DNA of 64,000 nt. It comes from Phlebiopsis flavidoalba. Its lineage: Eukaryota > Basidiomycota > Agaricomycetes > Polyporales > Phanerochaetaceae. The notes beneath the pieces are model-generated. The model saw nothing but the letters and a program-made list of their open reading frames with translations. It was not told the DNA's origin and searched no databases. This document shows, in pieces, positions 12,701 to 24,619 of the stretch. Within the stretch, counting starts at the first letter, position 1; each line of letters opens with the position of its first letter. Both the position numbers and the translations under genes were made by a program. Location: contig JAOCPU010000030.1 of NCBI GenBank assembly GCA_035772785.1, positions 248,001-312,000 on the forward strand, written 5' to 3'.

Positions 12701-14106
12701 GCTCGAAATCTCGGCGAGGTCGAACATCCAAGATGAGAATCTCGAAGCTGCGTTTCTCTTCTAATTCGAGCAGAGTCTCCGGAAACAGAGCGGTAGGTAG
12801 CTCCCTCTTCTCTGGAGGTGTCCGCATGTGGAATGAGTGGTGATCTCGGACCTCCGTTGAGGGAGAGGTTGGATGGTTTCTTCGGTACGGTAGGAACTAG
12901 GGGTGACCGAGGTGCGGGAGAGCTCGGCCTACTGTTGAAGGTGTCCAAGTGTGGTATCGGGGGGTACTGGACGGTCTAGGACCCGGATCAATGGGTAACG
13001 CAGGGAAATGCTTGGAGAAGACAGACGGAGAAATAGTTCGTGGGGGAGCTAACTTCGGCAGCCTGGTCTGAGTGTTTTTGCTTGACCCGCGTTCGCAATG
13101 CACTAAGAGGAGGAGCAGATGGGAGCTTTAAAGCTTCCATCTCGTCGAGTTCGTCAATTGACGGAAACGCATGGCTGAATTCCGACAAGCTTAGCCGATT
13201 GGCCATTCTTGGTGACGACGACGTTGACGACGTGGGTGAGGGAGGGTCCAAAGCTGGAAGCAGGGATGAGGGTGTGGACGGCTGGCGATGTTGAGCTACT
13301 TGGTACAGGTGATACATGGTTAGAGGAAGGTACAAGAGGTGAGGCGAGTGTCTGTAGAGGTGTCCGTAGGGGCTTGGAGAAGTCAGGCGAGAGTGGTTGG
13401 GACGTCGAGGATATGGGAGTAGACGGAATAGATGTTGAGGATGCCGAGGGGATAGATGAAACTGGATGGTGAAGGCAACGAGGGCAGGTGAAGATCCCGG
13501 GATACGCGCTTGGAGGCGGGGGACGCATCGAGTCCGGCACTCTGTAGTCTACGCATACGTTCAGCGATGCTCCCACCAGGCTTGCTGATGGGACCATCTG
13601 TGTTTTCAGCCTGCGCCTCGCTGTTGGACTATTAGGATATCCACCCAACACGTGTAGGGGGTGACGTTGCGCACCGTGCAAGCCGCCCTTTCCATCTCCA
13701 GCAACTTGGCTTCAACTCTGCCCATACTATCCTTCAGCTCCACTCCTTCAGCCTAGGACAGGTGAGTGAATGCAATGTAGACTGATGATAGATTATACGT
13801 ACATGTTGGAAGTCCAGAAAGCTTTTGGTGAGTACGAGTACTCCCTTCTTACCCGGCTGCATCTCTCCTTTGAACTCATTCGTCTCCATGAACATACTAG
13901 TGAGAGAAGCCGCTTTCGTCAATGCAGTCAACGCCTCTCGCAGCTCTCCACTACCCTCCAACGCCCTGGCAATCTGAATCTGGTCGCGCGCCGCACGGAG
14001 CAAGGACGTAGCGGAAGCACCCCGCACGTTTGAGTGCCTGGTCTTTCGCCGCAGCCTTGATCTCTGCGACGGTTTCATTAGCCTGTGACGAATGTCCGTT
14101 CTGCAT
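9736..14106 (-). CDS. Rhodanese-USP ubiquitin carboxyl-terminal hydrolase (Ubp4/Doa4/USP8 type)
   Basis: Cysteine protease that removes ubiquitin from substrates; Doa4/USP8 relatives recycle ubiquitin at endosomes and proteasomes. N-terminal USP8-dimerisation/MIT-like helices lie at about 14106-13800 (MQNGHSSQ start, AEIKAAAKDQALKRA, LRAARDQIQIARALE). A Ser/Pro-rich linker follows. A rhodanese domain lies at about 12830-12400 (ILILDVRPRRDFEQEHI); I see no active-site Cys there, as in Doa4. A second low-complexity linker contains a long poly-G run. The catalytic domain starts near 11210 with GLKNLGNTCYMNATIQCL (Cys box), then EQHDSQEFLGVLLD, zinc-binding CLTCHK and CPSCK. The His box is split by introns: YDLYGV, HFGTLSSGHY, GGWLYCDDSRIT, ending AYILFYKRTKA-stop at 9736. 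Frame breaks occur within conserved blocks, for example before DPRAQLPPY. An upstream in-frame ATG at 14151 is possible. The gene converges on Snt2 with 144 bp between stops. Confidence 0.88.
11624..11658. repeat. Poly-C tract (about 34 of 35 C)
   Basis: A nearly pure C run interrupted by one G. On the coding strand it is poly-G, just upstream of a possible splice donor (GTGAGTACTC), in the linker between the rhodanese and USP domains of the ubiquitin hydrolase. It may be intronic or encode poly-Gly. Length in such runs is unreliable in draft assemblies. Confidence 0.85.
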
Positions 14107-14151
14107 CTCTGCGGATACACATTTCGGTGAGCTTCGGTGTGAGATGTCCAT

Positions 14152-15058
14152 CTATCGGGTCCACTCACTCGAGTTTGACGATGGCCCAAAACCCGCAAAC
14201 GCTGGTGAAGGTGGCAGAATTGCGACACTGGGCATGGACAAGGGCAAAAGCGGTTATGAGACCGAGCCTGGCAGATTGAGGGTATAAATTGTTGAGAGTG
14301 GGTGGTAGCAGAGAGATGGATCGGAGAAGCGGCATTACTCGTCGTCGCCCCGCAGCGCGCACAGCGGTCTTCCCGGGGGCCCACCCGGTCGGGAGTCCAG
14401 GCTACGTAACTGCGCTTTGGTTTATAGCTTGTCCGTCTGCGCACAGCACAATGTCAGGCTGTGTAAGAGTTGTCTTGGAAGTCTTAGCAGCAAAGTCCGG
14501 AGCCGACTATGTGAAGGTGGGAGGATGGGAGGTGCAAAAGTCGCAGAGTAAGCCGGTCAAGCGAACCCTGATGTCACGTTCAGACAAATCTTCCCGGAAC
14601 GTGATTCGTTCACCGCACAATGCTTGCTTGGATATTTCTCGTGCATATAATACAAATATATTCGACACGGTACACATATACCTGAATGATCTGCGAGAAA
14701 CTCTTCGATGGGGAGTGGCGAGTCTCCACGTTAACAAGTTATTGTCATGGCTGGTTACCCGATCATTGGCCACCCCTTCCTAACAATGACGCTACACCAG
14801 CTTTGTGACTGAGCGTAAGTAAGACGGGCTTATCGCATCAACCGTCGACTTGACGCTGTAAGATCTACTTTAGACTCCGCTTATCTCACCGGTAATGGCC
14901 CTATAGTCGCGTGTAAGCGATCAATCCGTAAAGCAGGGTGCTTTTATATCTTGACCCTTGTCCATTCTCATAGTCCTCCCCAAGCGTGTCTGTACCACTA
15001 CAACTTCTCATCAACCAAGACATTGGAGATACCCACGACTTCAGCCACGTAACACACC
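14152..15058. other. Intergenic region between divergent genes
   Basis: About 0.9 kb between the starts of the ubiquitin hydrolase (-) and the Ran-binding protein (+). Open frames on both strands are short and mutually overlapping and show no recognised domain. It should hold both promoters. Confidence 0.5.
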
Positions 15059-17432
15059 ATGGAAGGACGGGAGTTGAGCGAAGAACGCAACATGCAGGAC
15101 GTAGAAGCGGGTGAGCCGAGTACGGCCACCCCACAGAAGGTGAACTCAACCATCTCGGCGGCCACTCATATTCTGAAAACATCTCGTAGCTTCCCGACGA
15201 AGTCAAAGTGTCTCTCAAACGCGAAAGGGAGGTCTCACTAGAACCGGGCACACCACAAGCAGCGTCTATCGTACGTACTCACGCAAACCATCCGATAGTC
15301 GTGTCTCTACAAAAGGCTAATTATCTTACGACTACCAATTCGTCGGTGCAATTTGTCTCCCGCCTCGCTAGGATGTCGAATCAAGCCCCTCGGACACGAA
15401 CACACAGACATGCGCCTGCGAAGAAGAACAGAGTGAGTGCGCAACTCGATGCAACAGCGGAGGAAGAGGAGGGCGGCGACAACGCGTTGGGGTTAGTGCC
15501 GGACGACGACAGCTTGCCTCGCCACGAGACTAAGATACGTGAGATAAGCCAGGGCGTGGAAGATATCACCTGGCAGAACATGGTCAAGGGAGCATCACCC
15601 GCCCCAGAAGAGCCGGAAGATCAGCACGAGGATATGGACACGGAACACGACCAGCAGGAGCAGGACGATTTACACCAGGCTCCTGTAGAGGTTCCACCGG
15701 CCCTCCTCGCAGAGAACCAGCCAGAGGTTCAAGATGATACCGGAGCGGACGAACACATTGGTGCGGCAGACTCTGCCGAGGTCCCTCCCAGTGCACAGCC
15801 GGAGGACCCTACATCAACAGACGGGAACGCGGCTTCTGAATCTTCACAGGCAGCAAACGAGCCTACACCCGCGTCCCAAGCCGAGCAGCCGGCCAGTCTC
15901 TCGAGACACGGCTCGGACGAAAGTATGGACCACGACAAGAACCTCAAACGCAAGTTGGCCGATCGCACAGTCAGCGACCGTAATTTGCCCGGAGAGCCGC
16001 TCCCTGAGGAAGACGCGGTCAAACCTGTGGCCACGAAGAGAACCACGCGATGAGGAAGATGCTGATGCGAATCCGCGAGAGAGACGAAACGACCCACTCC
16101 TCCGCCTGATGAGGAGAAGGAGACGGAGGGCGAGTCTACCTCAGTACCACCGTCTGCCACGCCGAGCCTTGCACCTAGCGAGGCACAGTCCAAGGCCACC
16201 ACGCCAACATTGATTCACGCGACGCCTGCTGCGCGCGCCCGCACCATCTACTCCGAAGCCGGTATGCACTTGTATCAACACCTACGGGGATAAGGTTGAC
16301 TAACTAACTTTGGAAAACAGGGTGGCTTCATGGCTTACGCCTCCACGAGCTCGCCTTTCGCGTCCGTCAAGGGTCCCAGCCTCTTCAGCAGTATGAAACC
16401 CTCGCCCTGGGCCTCCGCAAGCACGAGCACAACCGCGGCTCCCAAACCGATCGCGAACCCTACACCCGTGCTCGGCGACGCCTCCGGCTCGCCCCCACGC
16501 GAATCGAGCCTCAAGCGCACAGGCTTCGAGGCGTTCGCGTCCACCTCGTCGCCCTTTGCGTCTGCGGCGAAGCGGCCCAAGTCGCCGACGCCCGCGCTGT
16601 TCGGGAGCCGGAGCAGGTCGCCCGCGCGCCACCACTCGCCTGCGCGCGTGAACGCGTTCTCGGCGTACGCGGGCGGCGGGGCGTACTCGCAAGTCGTTCG
16701 CCGTGTACGCCGGCGCCCCAAGCGCGCGAGCTCGGGCTCGCCGGCCGCCGGGGGAATGGCGAGGCGGAGGCGGGCCCGTCTGCGCATTTGCGGCCGCGGG
16801 CGAGACGGGAGAACTCGGAGGGGAGTGATAACGAGAAGGGCGTCAGCTTTGGCGAACGCCTAAGGGCGAGTAAAGACGATGATGAGGACAGCGAGGAGAA
16901 GAAGCTCAACCTCACTGCGCAGGAAGGTATGCGTGGTCGTCGGGCCGTCGTCATTTTCTTTACTCATTGTCACGCAGTGCAAACTGGAGAGGAGGATGAA
17001 GAGACCGTCTACCAGGTACGCGGCAAGCTCTACGCCATGAGCCCACAAAATCAGTGGAAGGAGAGCGCGGTACGGGCCAGCTGAAGCTGAATGTCCGGAG
17101 AGTAGATGGCAGCGGCGCACGTCTACGTGCGTATTCGGATTTGTCCTTGCTCCACGTCCGTGTTGATTTCTCCCTAGTGATGCGCAAGGAAAGCAGTATA
17201 TACACTCCTGCTGAATGCCACCCTGTTCAAGGGTATGAAGTGCTTCGTCGCCCAAGATCCACGATACATCCGCTTCAGCGTGTTCGAGGATGGAACGACG
17301 ACACACTACAACCTCCGCGTAAGTCCGTGGTTCGAGCCATGATATGCAGATTGCGCTGACCGACGTCACCAGGTATCAAACGCGAAAATAGCTGCCGAGC
17401 TTCTCGACGAGATTAACTCGCACATCCCATAA
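15059..17432 (+). CDS. Ran-binding domain protein (Yrb2/RanBP3-like)
   Basis: Nuclear protein expected to bind Ran-GTP and assist nucleocytoplasmic transport. Starts MEGRELSEERNMQDVEAGEP; exon 1 continues as LPDEVKVSLKREREVSLEPG after a one-base frame change. The middle is acidic, Ser/Pro/Gln-rich and disordered, with a conserved-looking EDITWQNMVKGASP segment, a basic KRKLADR patch and KRPRDEEDA-like sequence that could be nuclear localisation signals. From about 16320 there are FG-like repeats (SSPFASVKG, LFSSMKPSPW, SSPFASAAKRPKSPTP). The C-terminal RanBD runs from about 16975: TGEEDEETVYQVRGKLYAM, GTGQLKLNVRR, YTLLLNATLFKGMKCFVAQDP with adjacent frame shifts, IRFSVFEDGTTTHYNLRV, and ends AAELLDEINSHIP-stop. 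The disordered FG-containing region followed by one C-terminal RanBD fits Yrb2/RanBP3 or Nup50-like proteins; Yrb1/RanBP1 lacks the long N-terminus. Confidence 0.85.
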
Positions 17433-17514
17433 TGAGCGACACGAATCGAACCCTGACCGAACGTTGGCAACACAGACTGTTGTCTTACTAGCAAGGACCC
17501 CGTGCTTTCCATGT

Positions 17515-18056
17515 CTAACTTAGCTGTCGAAGTATTGCTGTACATCGTCGTATCTGATATTGAGCCCGAAATTTGCACACGATGAGGGTATTAGCAAGCG
17601 CATAGAGGTGGTCTGAAGATCTGATATTCGAGCCCAAAGGAGCTGCCTCTCGCCAAGTAAGCCGCTTCATTTTCTTATACCACCTAGAATTGGCAGATTT
17701 CGGTCGCACAGCACACTTCATCTGCGCAGTGAGTTGAGGAACATTTCATCGATGACGTCCTGACCCTGTCTCGTTTAATCTATTCGTCCTGAACATTTCA
17801 AATAGTTTTGCCTTGCCAACGCGTACACGCTCCAGGATGTCTTGGAACCAAGTACGGAGAGGTTTTGCATCGAGCGATGCCTCCAGAGTATATAACGTAA
17901 TATATTTGAGGAAAGTCCCGTTCTGTCCGTCTCTCTGCTGAGGATTGTCTGAACGCAGGTCGAACGACGGCACTGCATTTGCGCGGGGTAAATTTGAGCA
18001 TTCTTATAGACGACCTCCCCAAGTTGCGGAGGTAACCAGAGGCGAACATGCCCCAA
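17515..18056 (-). other. Possible coding fragment, unrecognised
   Basis: On the minus strand two overlapping frames join into a protein-like stretch (LGHVRLWLPPQLGEVVYKNA, then FLKYITLYTLEASLDAKPLR and ILERVRVGKAKLFEMFRTN), followed by another open frame to about 17515. The texture resembles the C-terminal part of fungal F-box/LRR proteins, but no F-box is visible and I would not assign a function. Confidence 0.25.
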
Positions 18057-18459
18057 AGGGGTAAAGGCTAAACCTGGGATCTTAGATTTGATCGAAGAGG
18101 TACGTGCTTCTCCACGTGTTTATCGCGTGGCCCTGCTACGTACGCTTTGACTCTTTCATATTGACCCGAACCTTATCTTCCTTCCCCGACGACCCTCGCC
18201 CTGCTTTCACACTTCGACCCCGCCTCCGTGCGCGACTCTCACGTCGTCTGCGCCCTTTATCCCCGTATTTCTCCTCAATTTTCTGTGGCAGCGGCGACGA
18301 CCACTCACCCCCCGACGCCACCTGGGAGTTAAACGCCGTGGTAACCCACAGGCAGGGACTTTGCGAGATTCCGATTTCGATCACAGGCCCCCCCCCCCCC
18401 TTGATCACCGCGCCGTCAAGCCAATTCTCAGTCTCCCTGCCTTTCTTCTCCCGCCGCCC

Positions 18460-19786
18460 ATGAACGTCCGCGACCTCCTCCAGGACACCCCCCCCCCATT
18501 CAGAGAGGAGGAGGCAGCCTCAGCACTACATTTACCACCGCCCCAACACTCCGCAGCAGCACCGAGAGCCCAGCCGAGAGAGAGGGGCCGCCGTCGCGGT
18601 CAGGCAACAACAGCACCAACAAGCCACCGAGCTATCCGCCTCCACTATGCCCTCCTCGCGGACGCTGTCGCCACCACCTCACGACTATGCCCGCGAATAT
18701 TGCACCAAGCCGCCACTCTTCGCAGCGCTTGCCGCCGCTCAGCCGTCTGGCGATGGTCGACCTCCCGGAGCCGTTCGTCAAACCCCGCAGGGAGAGGATG
18801 GAGGAGAGGATGGAGTAGAATGGAGCCCCTGCCGCCTCCTCACGAGATGAGCATGAGACAGCAGCATGGACCTCGCCGCCCCGTCGATGGGTGGCCAAGG
18901 TGAGTAGTCTTTACTCTGCGTTCGTCTGTGTCTTTGTTCCTCCGCTCGCTGTCGGGTCGCGTGTCGATCGCCCACGCGTCTGGGCCTGAAGGGGTCAATC
19001 TTCAACCAAGAAGCGCTCGCGCGTGTCGTTGTGTGCCTGCTCCACGGGGTGCCCTTCTGGCCTGCCTGCTGTCGCAGCTGGTGGTCACAACGTCGCCTCG
19101 AAAAAATGGGTATACTCCGTTTTGTTTTCCCTCGCTCGCCGACTGGGGCGCGCGGTCCGACGAAGAGTGCACAGCTGGCTTCCCAGGTCGCGTGCCGTCC
19201 CGAATGGAAACAGTCCCCAAGATTGATTTCCACGGGCCCGGCTGTGCATCGGCACTCCCGCAGTAGGCTCAACGTCACGGAATCGTCTATGTTTTGTCAC
19301 ACAGCAATCCGAGACACATTCTGATAGCTTTGCAGGCCAACATATCCATCCCGACCATCGTCTCCCGTCTGGTCCGCCACATTCACATCGCAACCCCCAT
19401 CACTAGGCGCCACCGCCTAACCACCCTCATGGACACTCGCATTCACGTTCGAGTCACTCAGGCACTTTCAAACGGCTCGTCGCCGATGTATATGCCTCCT
19501 CCGACTTCCCGCAACACTCTACCTCCTCCCAAACACGATTCGCCGCACGGACCCGGTCTCCCACCTCCTAGCGTCACGGCCCAATGCCTCTCTTTCCCAC
19601 TCACGTCTTTGGTCCCGGTCATGTTGACCTCCCATGGACCGTCACCGTGGACTCGAGGATGGGTCGTCAAAGCTTCGAACAATTCGCCAATGTACTACAA
19701 GCGGCCCACGCGTCAATGGGCGACTGCCTCCTGTAGGTCAACCTCGGCCTATCCGACGCACGTAGCCCCACCCGCATAGTCGCCAT
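18460..19786 (+). CDS. Hypothetical protein, Pro/Ser-rich, spliced
   Basis: Exon 1 begins MNVRDLLQDTPPPFREEEAA at 18460 and stays protein-like through several frame changes (TMPSSRTLSPPPHDYAREY, LPEPFVKPRRERMEERME, SRDEHETAAWTSPPRRWVAK) up to a good donor GTGAGT at 18900. A second coding-like stretch runs from about 19340 to 19740, His/Pro-rich then VFGPGHVDLPWTVTVDSRMG and SFEQFANVLQAAHASMGDCL. I do not recognise the family. The terminal SFEQFANVLQAAHA helix looks structured and the rest disordered. It could be an independent gene or the N-terminal part of the Rxt3 gene downstream, because the sequence between (20.1-21.3 kb) also has scattered protein-like pieces. Confidence 0.4.
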
Positions 19787-19789
19787 CGA

Positions 19790-21530
19790 AGCAAGCAGCT
19801 AGGCCTCTGGTCGGGCCCGCCATAGATAGCCAGGGCATGGCTCGCCCATCTTTTTTTATGAGCCAGCTACAGCGACCGATCTATGACGAACGGTGACGGT
19901 CGGCCGGGCGTTCCACATCGGAGGTAGCAAAGGACCGCTCTCACATTATGGCGGTTCGGCAAACGGCCCGGGTATTATTTGTAGTCGTCCTATTTTTCGT
20001 CCGTCCTGTCCGGTTTCGAGTACCTCCGGTGAAGCTGCCTTCGGTGAGCACGGGTTTCCGAGCAACATTGAACCCGGATCCAGAGGGCAGCCCACCCACA
20101 ACTATGCTTACTGTGACCCGGCCGCTGCGGGTAGTCCATGGTGAGTTCTTTTGTCACACAAGGATTTTTTTTTTTGCGTTTTTGAGAGGAGAGGTTGGAA
20201 GGGAGTGGACTTTTTTCGCCGGGCGATGAGGGAGCGGCTTGATCCCCGCAGAACATTGAGTTGACCTTTTTTTTTTTTTTGCCGGCCCCCCCCCACCTGA
20301 CCGAGCGGCGAGATGTACGAGCAGGGAGATGTAATGAACGCTACGAACGAGATGCAAGAGTACTACGATGCTCGCGAGAGGCGGGGAATGAAGAGAGGGC
20401 CGAAATCCTTTTTTTTTTTTTTTGAGAGAGATAGGGAGATGCGTTTCCGAGGGTCCCCCCGACTTGATGCAGGGCTTGCTATTTGGGCGACGGCTCACGA
20501 GACCAGACAACGGACCACCACCGCAGGACGATGTCGAGGGGAGCAACAAGACAGGTCTGCGTATGGAGTTGGCACCCGCAAGCTCGCTCGAACCCAGAGT
20601 CGCGAAGACAGATAGAGATTGAAGAACACACAGCAACGCCGCCCTCGCGAAGGAAGAAGAGAGACGAGCGCGAGGAACTCGCTTGAACTTTGAGAGAATA
20701 GGAGGGAGATTACTCGTCATGGGCGCAAATTGGGCCAGTGAACTTTGACGCGAACAGTGATCACCACTGCACAACGAAGGACCCCGGCAGTTGGAAACGT
20801 GGCAGGCACTACACGGAAGATAGCGTCGCTCGGGAGTCTCGAAGGCTCCTGACGAAACACGGCTGGCTCTCCTGACCCCCATCTGAGGTCTCCGAGTCCG
20901 TGGCACGGACACACTAAAGAGGTTGGGGACATTTGGACAAGTGCGTGGCGCACGTAGGGAAACGCCGTGTAAAACCTTCTACGAACTTCAGCGACAACGT
21001 GATGAGAATTGGAAGTGCGCAGTATTAATCATTCTGGCCATCCCCGCCACTATCATCCCAAGACGTTCACCATCCATCACGACATCCGTCGCAACAGGGA
21101 GCCAAAATCCACAGTCACAAACCCGTATTGGATTCTGTCAAAAAGGCTTAGCAAGGCGACAAGGAATTCCGGAGCGGGCGAGCTTGGGCCGTCCACTGGT
21201 CGGCATTCTGCCTTACTCCTAGTTTGGTTCGGTCATTGTTGTAACGACCCTCTTCATCAAGCATATGGTCGAAGACTATGTTGGGCCAAGCCAGGCCTTC
21301 ACATTATACCCCAAACTTAATCCGTCCCAAAAGGTGCCACATACATCCCGCCGGCCATCAACCCCGTCTGTTTTCGGCCTACCCCCACCTGCCGCCTTCT
21401 CCCCAACACCTATGAAAACCCGCTCCAACATTTGCTCCTAGCATCACCGAGTTGCGCTCCCCTCTCCCACGAAGAAACTACTCCCACGTCCTAACCGCTA
21501 TTCTCCGCTGCACACAAAACTGACGTCCCT
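19790..21530. other. Low-complexity stretch with possible upstream Rxt3 exons
   Basis: Contains T runs at about 20165, 20267 and 20409 and a C run at about 20287. Short plus-strand segments look translated (for example a segment ending AAAGSPW just before a GTGAGT donor near 20141, RRTPAVGNVAGTTRKIASLG near 20780, and a His-rich piece near 21040), but none forms a gene I can define. They may be N-terminal exons of Rxt3. Confidence 0.35.
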
Positions 21531-21539
21531 GGCCTAGAA

Positions 21540-23484
21540 TCGGCGAACATTCGGTTTACACATCCGCGCCGTTTCCCCTTCCCGCTTGCTCACTTCCCCC
21601 AACATCCAGCCCGAGACCTCTCTAACGAGCCCGGGGCTGCTATCAGCCATTTGCCGAACCGCAGGCTAGTACCGTCGAGGTGCACGCTCGTCGTGTACAT
21701 CGCCGACGGGCTTCCTGCCACCGTGGCGCCCGAAGCGTTGCCGCGCATCTGGGGCGGCGCCTCATCCTGCTCTCGAACTTCAGCCCGCTCTTCACCTCGC
21801 GTCCGGGTGCAGCGCATCGCGCACACTCCAGGGCGGCATGCCTACGGCGGCTCCCGCCCGCACCCGCTCGAGATGTACGGCACGCGTCGCGTGTACACGG
21901 ACGACTCGGATCTGTTCTTGTGTGCGCTGCATTCGGGCTGGGTCAGCTGGAGCGCCACGCGCACTGCGCGCACGGAGGGCAAGGACTTGCGCCTCGAGAT
22001 GCGCCTCTCGAAGGAGGCGAGGTTTGTTGGTGGGCTTGGGGCCAAGTTTGTGGGGACCCCTGAAGGCCAGGAAGGCCTGAGCGACGATGATGGGAGCTCG
22101 TTGTGAGTGCCGTGTTGGGGGTTAATGGCACGATGGATCTGGACGGAGAGATTTTACGTGCCACGAGTTCGTCAAGGTACGTGTCTTTGCAGCTACGCGG
22201 GATCTGAGCCTTTGACACACTTGCTGCTCTCAGAAGTGGCAAGCGCTTCACAAAACTCTGCTTGACCAAATCGCACTCAGCGACTCCTCGAATATTCTGA
22301 GAGCTCTGCCAGGCTGGAGTGCATGTCGAATGTCCGCAAACGTCGTCGTGTCGACGCGATGTTCCATGACGACTGCGAGGATTTTACGCTGCCACCCAGC
22401 CAGGAATCTGCGCTGGTGGCCTCCCGAACAGTTGTCCTGGGTCACCAGCAAGGACTGGGCAAGGCTGGGTAAGTCACACGAGAGACTGCGTCCAACCCAT
22501 GCTGACTTGTGATGTGCAACTCTTATAGATTCAAATACTGCCCCAAGGCCGTCCAGAAAGCATTGTTCTCGACTGCTGACAAGCGTTCACCTTCACGCAA
22601 GAAGGCTCGCTTGGCGAATAGCAACAGTCAGATGGACGTAGACGAGCCTCCTCAAGCAGAGGCAGATTCCACTTCCGCTTCCATCGCAAAACCTGGATCT
22701 ATCATCGTCGAGACACTAGTCGAGACGTTCCTCTTCGCACCTCAGGGACGCACGATGCCCAATGGGAAGGAGAACGCGCTCAACGGTGCCGACGCGGACG
22801 ACCACGTCCCTGCACAGAGATACACCATCTCGCTCGTCAAAACTTCCATTCCCCCACCTGAAAAGAAGACTGAGCCGAAGAGCACCACTCAGCCCGAGCC
22901 CTCGACCAAAGCGAAATCTGTGGCGCAACCCACAGAGACAGTGCGGGCTGAGCCAGAGCCGATCGCCGACCCATCTACCCCCGCGGACGCTATGGACGTC
23001 GACTCTGCGCCAGCGAAGAATTCAGCAGGCGAAAAGCAGGAGATCAAGCGGAGTGACCCATCCTGCGTCGATGCCACTAAGACGCAGGATTCTGCCTCGG
23101 CTCCCAAGCCAGTCGTACCAAACGGGAAGCACGCGGACGATGTCGCAGCATCTACAGTTCCAAAGAACGCCACTACGACACCATTGGACAAGCCTGCTCG
23201 TCTTCTGCGCAGAGGCTAAATGCCGACTGAGCCTTGGACGAAAGGCCCAAAGAACCTGTGGACGCCCGAGCGCGCCACGTCTCGGCTCGACTCCCAGCAA
23301 GGCTATCGCCGACACTCGAGATTTCCAACGGAAACATCAGCCTGGATACCTGCTACGGACGCCGAGGTATCCAGTGTCTCTCACCGGACATCGTGGAGAA
23401 ACGGCGCACGCAAGGGGTTGGAAAACCGAGGCCGAGGGACTGGCGGTGTGGGCGACGGATGGGAGACTAACTGTCTTCTCTTGA
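21540..23484 (+). CDS. rxt3: Rxt3-domain protein, Rpd3L histone deacetylase complex subunit
   Basis: Rxt3 is a component of the large Rpd3 histone deacetylase complex. The family core is visible: a PFPFPLAHFP-like start, an antiparallel segment with VVYIADGFLP, then the hallmark MYGTRRVYTDDSDLFLCALH followed by SGWVSW, and LRLEMRLSKEARFVGGLGAK up to about 22105. An exon near 22320 reads MSNVRKRRRVDAMFHDDCED (basic, probable nuclear signal), then a donor and acceptor near 22470 and 22529, then FKYCPKAVQKALFSTADKRS and a long Pro/Lys/Glu-rich acidic region that also holds FLFAPQGRT. The final exon shifts frame around 23210; the best terminal stop is near 23484, but other frames end at 23219 and 23519. 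The N-terminus is not defined. Converges on the L11 gene. Confidence 0.75.
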
Positions 23485-23904
23485 CGATACCCCTGACGAT
23501 TCGACGTTACATCTGCTAATGATGTTGTTATCCTTGTTATGACGTTCACGCTATGTTAATGCAATGCCTCTGTATGGCATCGATTGTCTCGCGGGGCCGA
23601 CAGCCTACCTTCGGGTAAATGAAATGTGGTTTTAAGCTCAAGTTGCAGTCTGGTTTCTGTGGCTTTTTGCCCGTGTTTTTACAGCGCGGGGCCACCTGAA
23701 GAATGGAAGGGTAGTCCGACGAAGCCCTGCCTGCCGTGACTGATGAGGTTCGGTGTGCGTGTTTTGGGTGCCTATGCGTTGTCGGGATACATGGAGGTGC
23801 AATAATCATAGGTAAAAAAGGACTAGAGTCATACAAACCGAAAGAAGGAAACAGCCTATTTCTGTAAAAAGCTCGTGTGAGTAAAAGGAATCGCAAGCAG
23901 AAGT

Positions 23905-24608
23905 GTTGCAACGTACGAGGATGAAATACCGTCGACAGCGCTGCTTGAACCATCGCCAATGGTCTCTGTCGCTCCTTCTTCAGCCCCGGTGCTGAGAGCC
24001 AACACGGGTCTTCTTCTGCTTCCTCCGTGCTACCCGCGCTCATCCCTGGCCGTCCCATAACGACGTAGAAGTCCATGCCGAAGATACCAATGCCGGGGTC
24101 GTAGCGGGCACCGAGATCGATGTGCTCCTGGATACCGAAACCGAAGTTGCCGGTCTCGGAGAAGTTCTTGCGGCGGAGCTCGTACTCCTTGACCTTGAGG
24201 GCCGCGCTCAAGAATCTCCCTCGGCCTTGGGGCCACGGATGGTGACGTGCACGGGCGATCTTCTCGTTCGACGGATACCGAACGTGCGGGACGGTGTGGA
24301 GCGGGCCTTCGAGGTGACGGGTGTTTGGACCGCGGTCAGTCTGCTCGAGCACCTTGGATGCTCTGGTGTCGAAAACGATCACCAGACTCGGCCAACGGAG
24401 ATGGTCTATTAAGACGTTTAAATCATACGTTCAGTAACTGATTATGATGCGTGAAAGCGAGCACGACGCACTGAGGACGAGCTTGTCGATTGCGGACCTC
24501 CTTCATGGAGGTTGGTGGGGGCGTCTTTTGTTCGGCCTGCGAGCATAGTCCCTCCCCTCAGGCATTCGTAGACAGATTCTTTACATGGGGATTTTCGCTG
24601 CTCACCAT
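23905..24608 (-). CDS. rpl11: 60S ribosomal protein L11 (uL5)
   Basis: Structural protein of the large ribosomal subunit that contacts 5S rRNA. Exon 1 is only the ATG (24606-24608), followed by donor GTGAGC. Exon 2 (24472-24536) starts [15 protein letters not shown] and, after one extra base, IDKLVLN. Exon 3 carries SVGESGDR (one extra base), [27 protein letters not shown], then the unbroken [20 protein letters not shown] and [20 protein letters not shown] followed by [10 protein letters not shown]. The end ([14 protein letters not shown] in one frame) matches the usual WFQQRFDGIVL tail; the stop is not certain. At least five frame changes occur in about 500 coding bases. An essential protein cannot be this broken in a living cell unless another copy exists, so these are the best evidence for sequencing error. 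Confidence 0.92.
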
Positions 24609-24619
24609 GTCTTCTTCCC

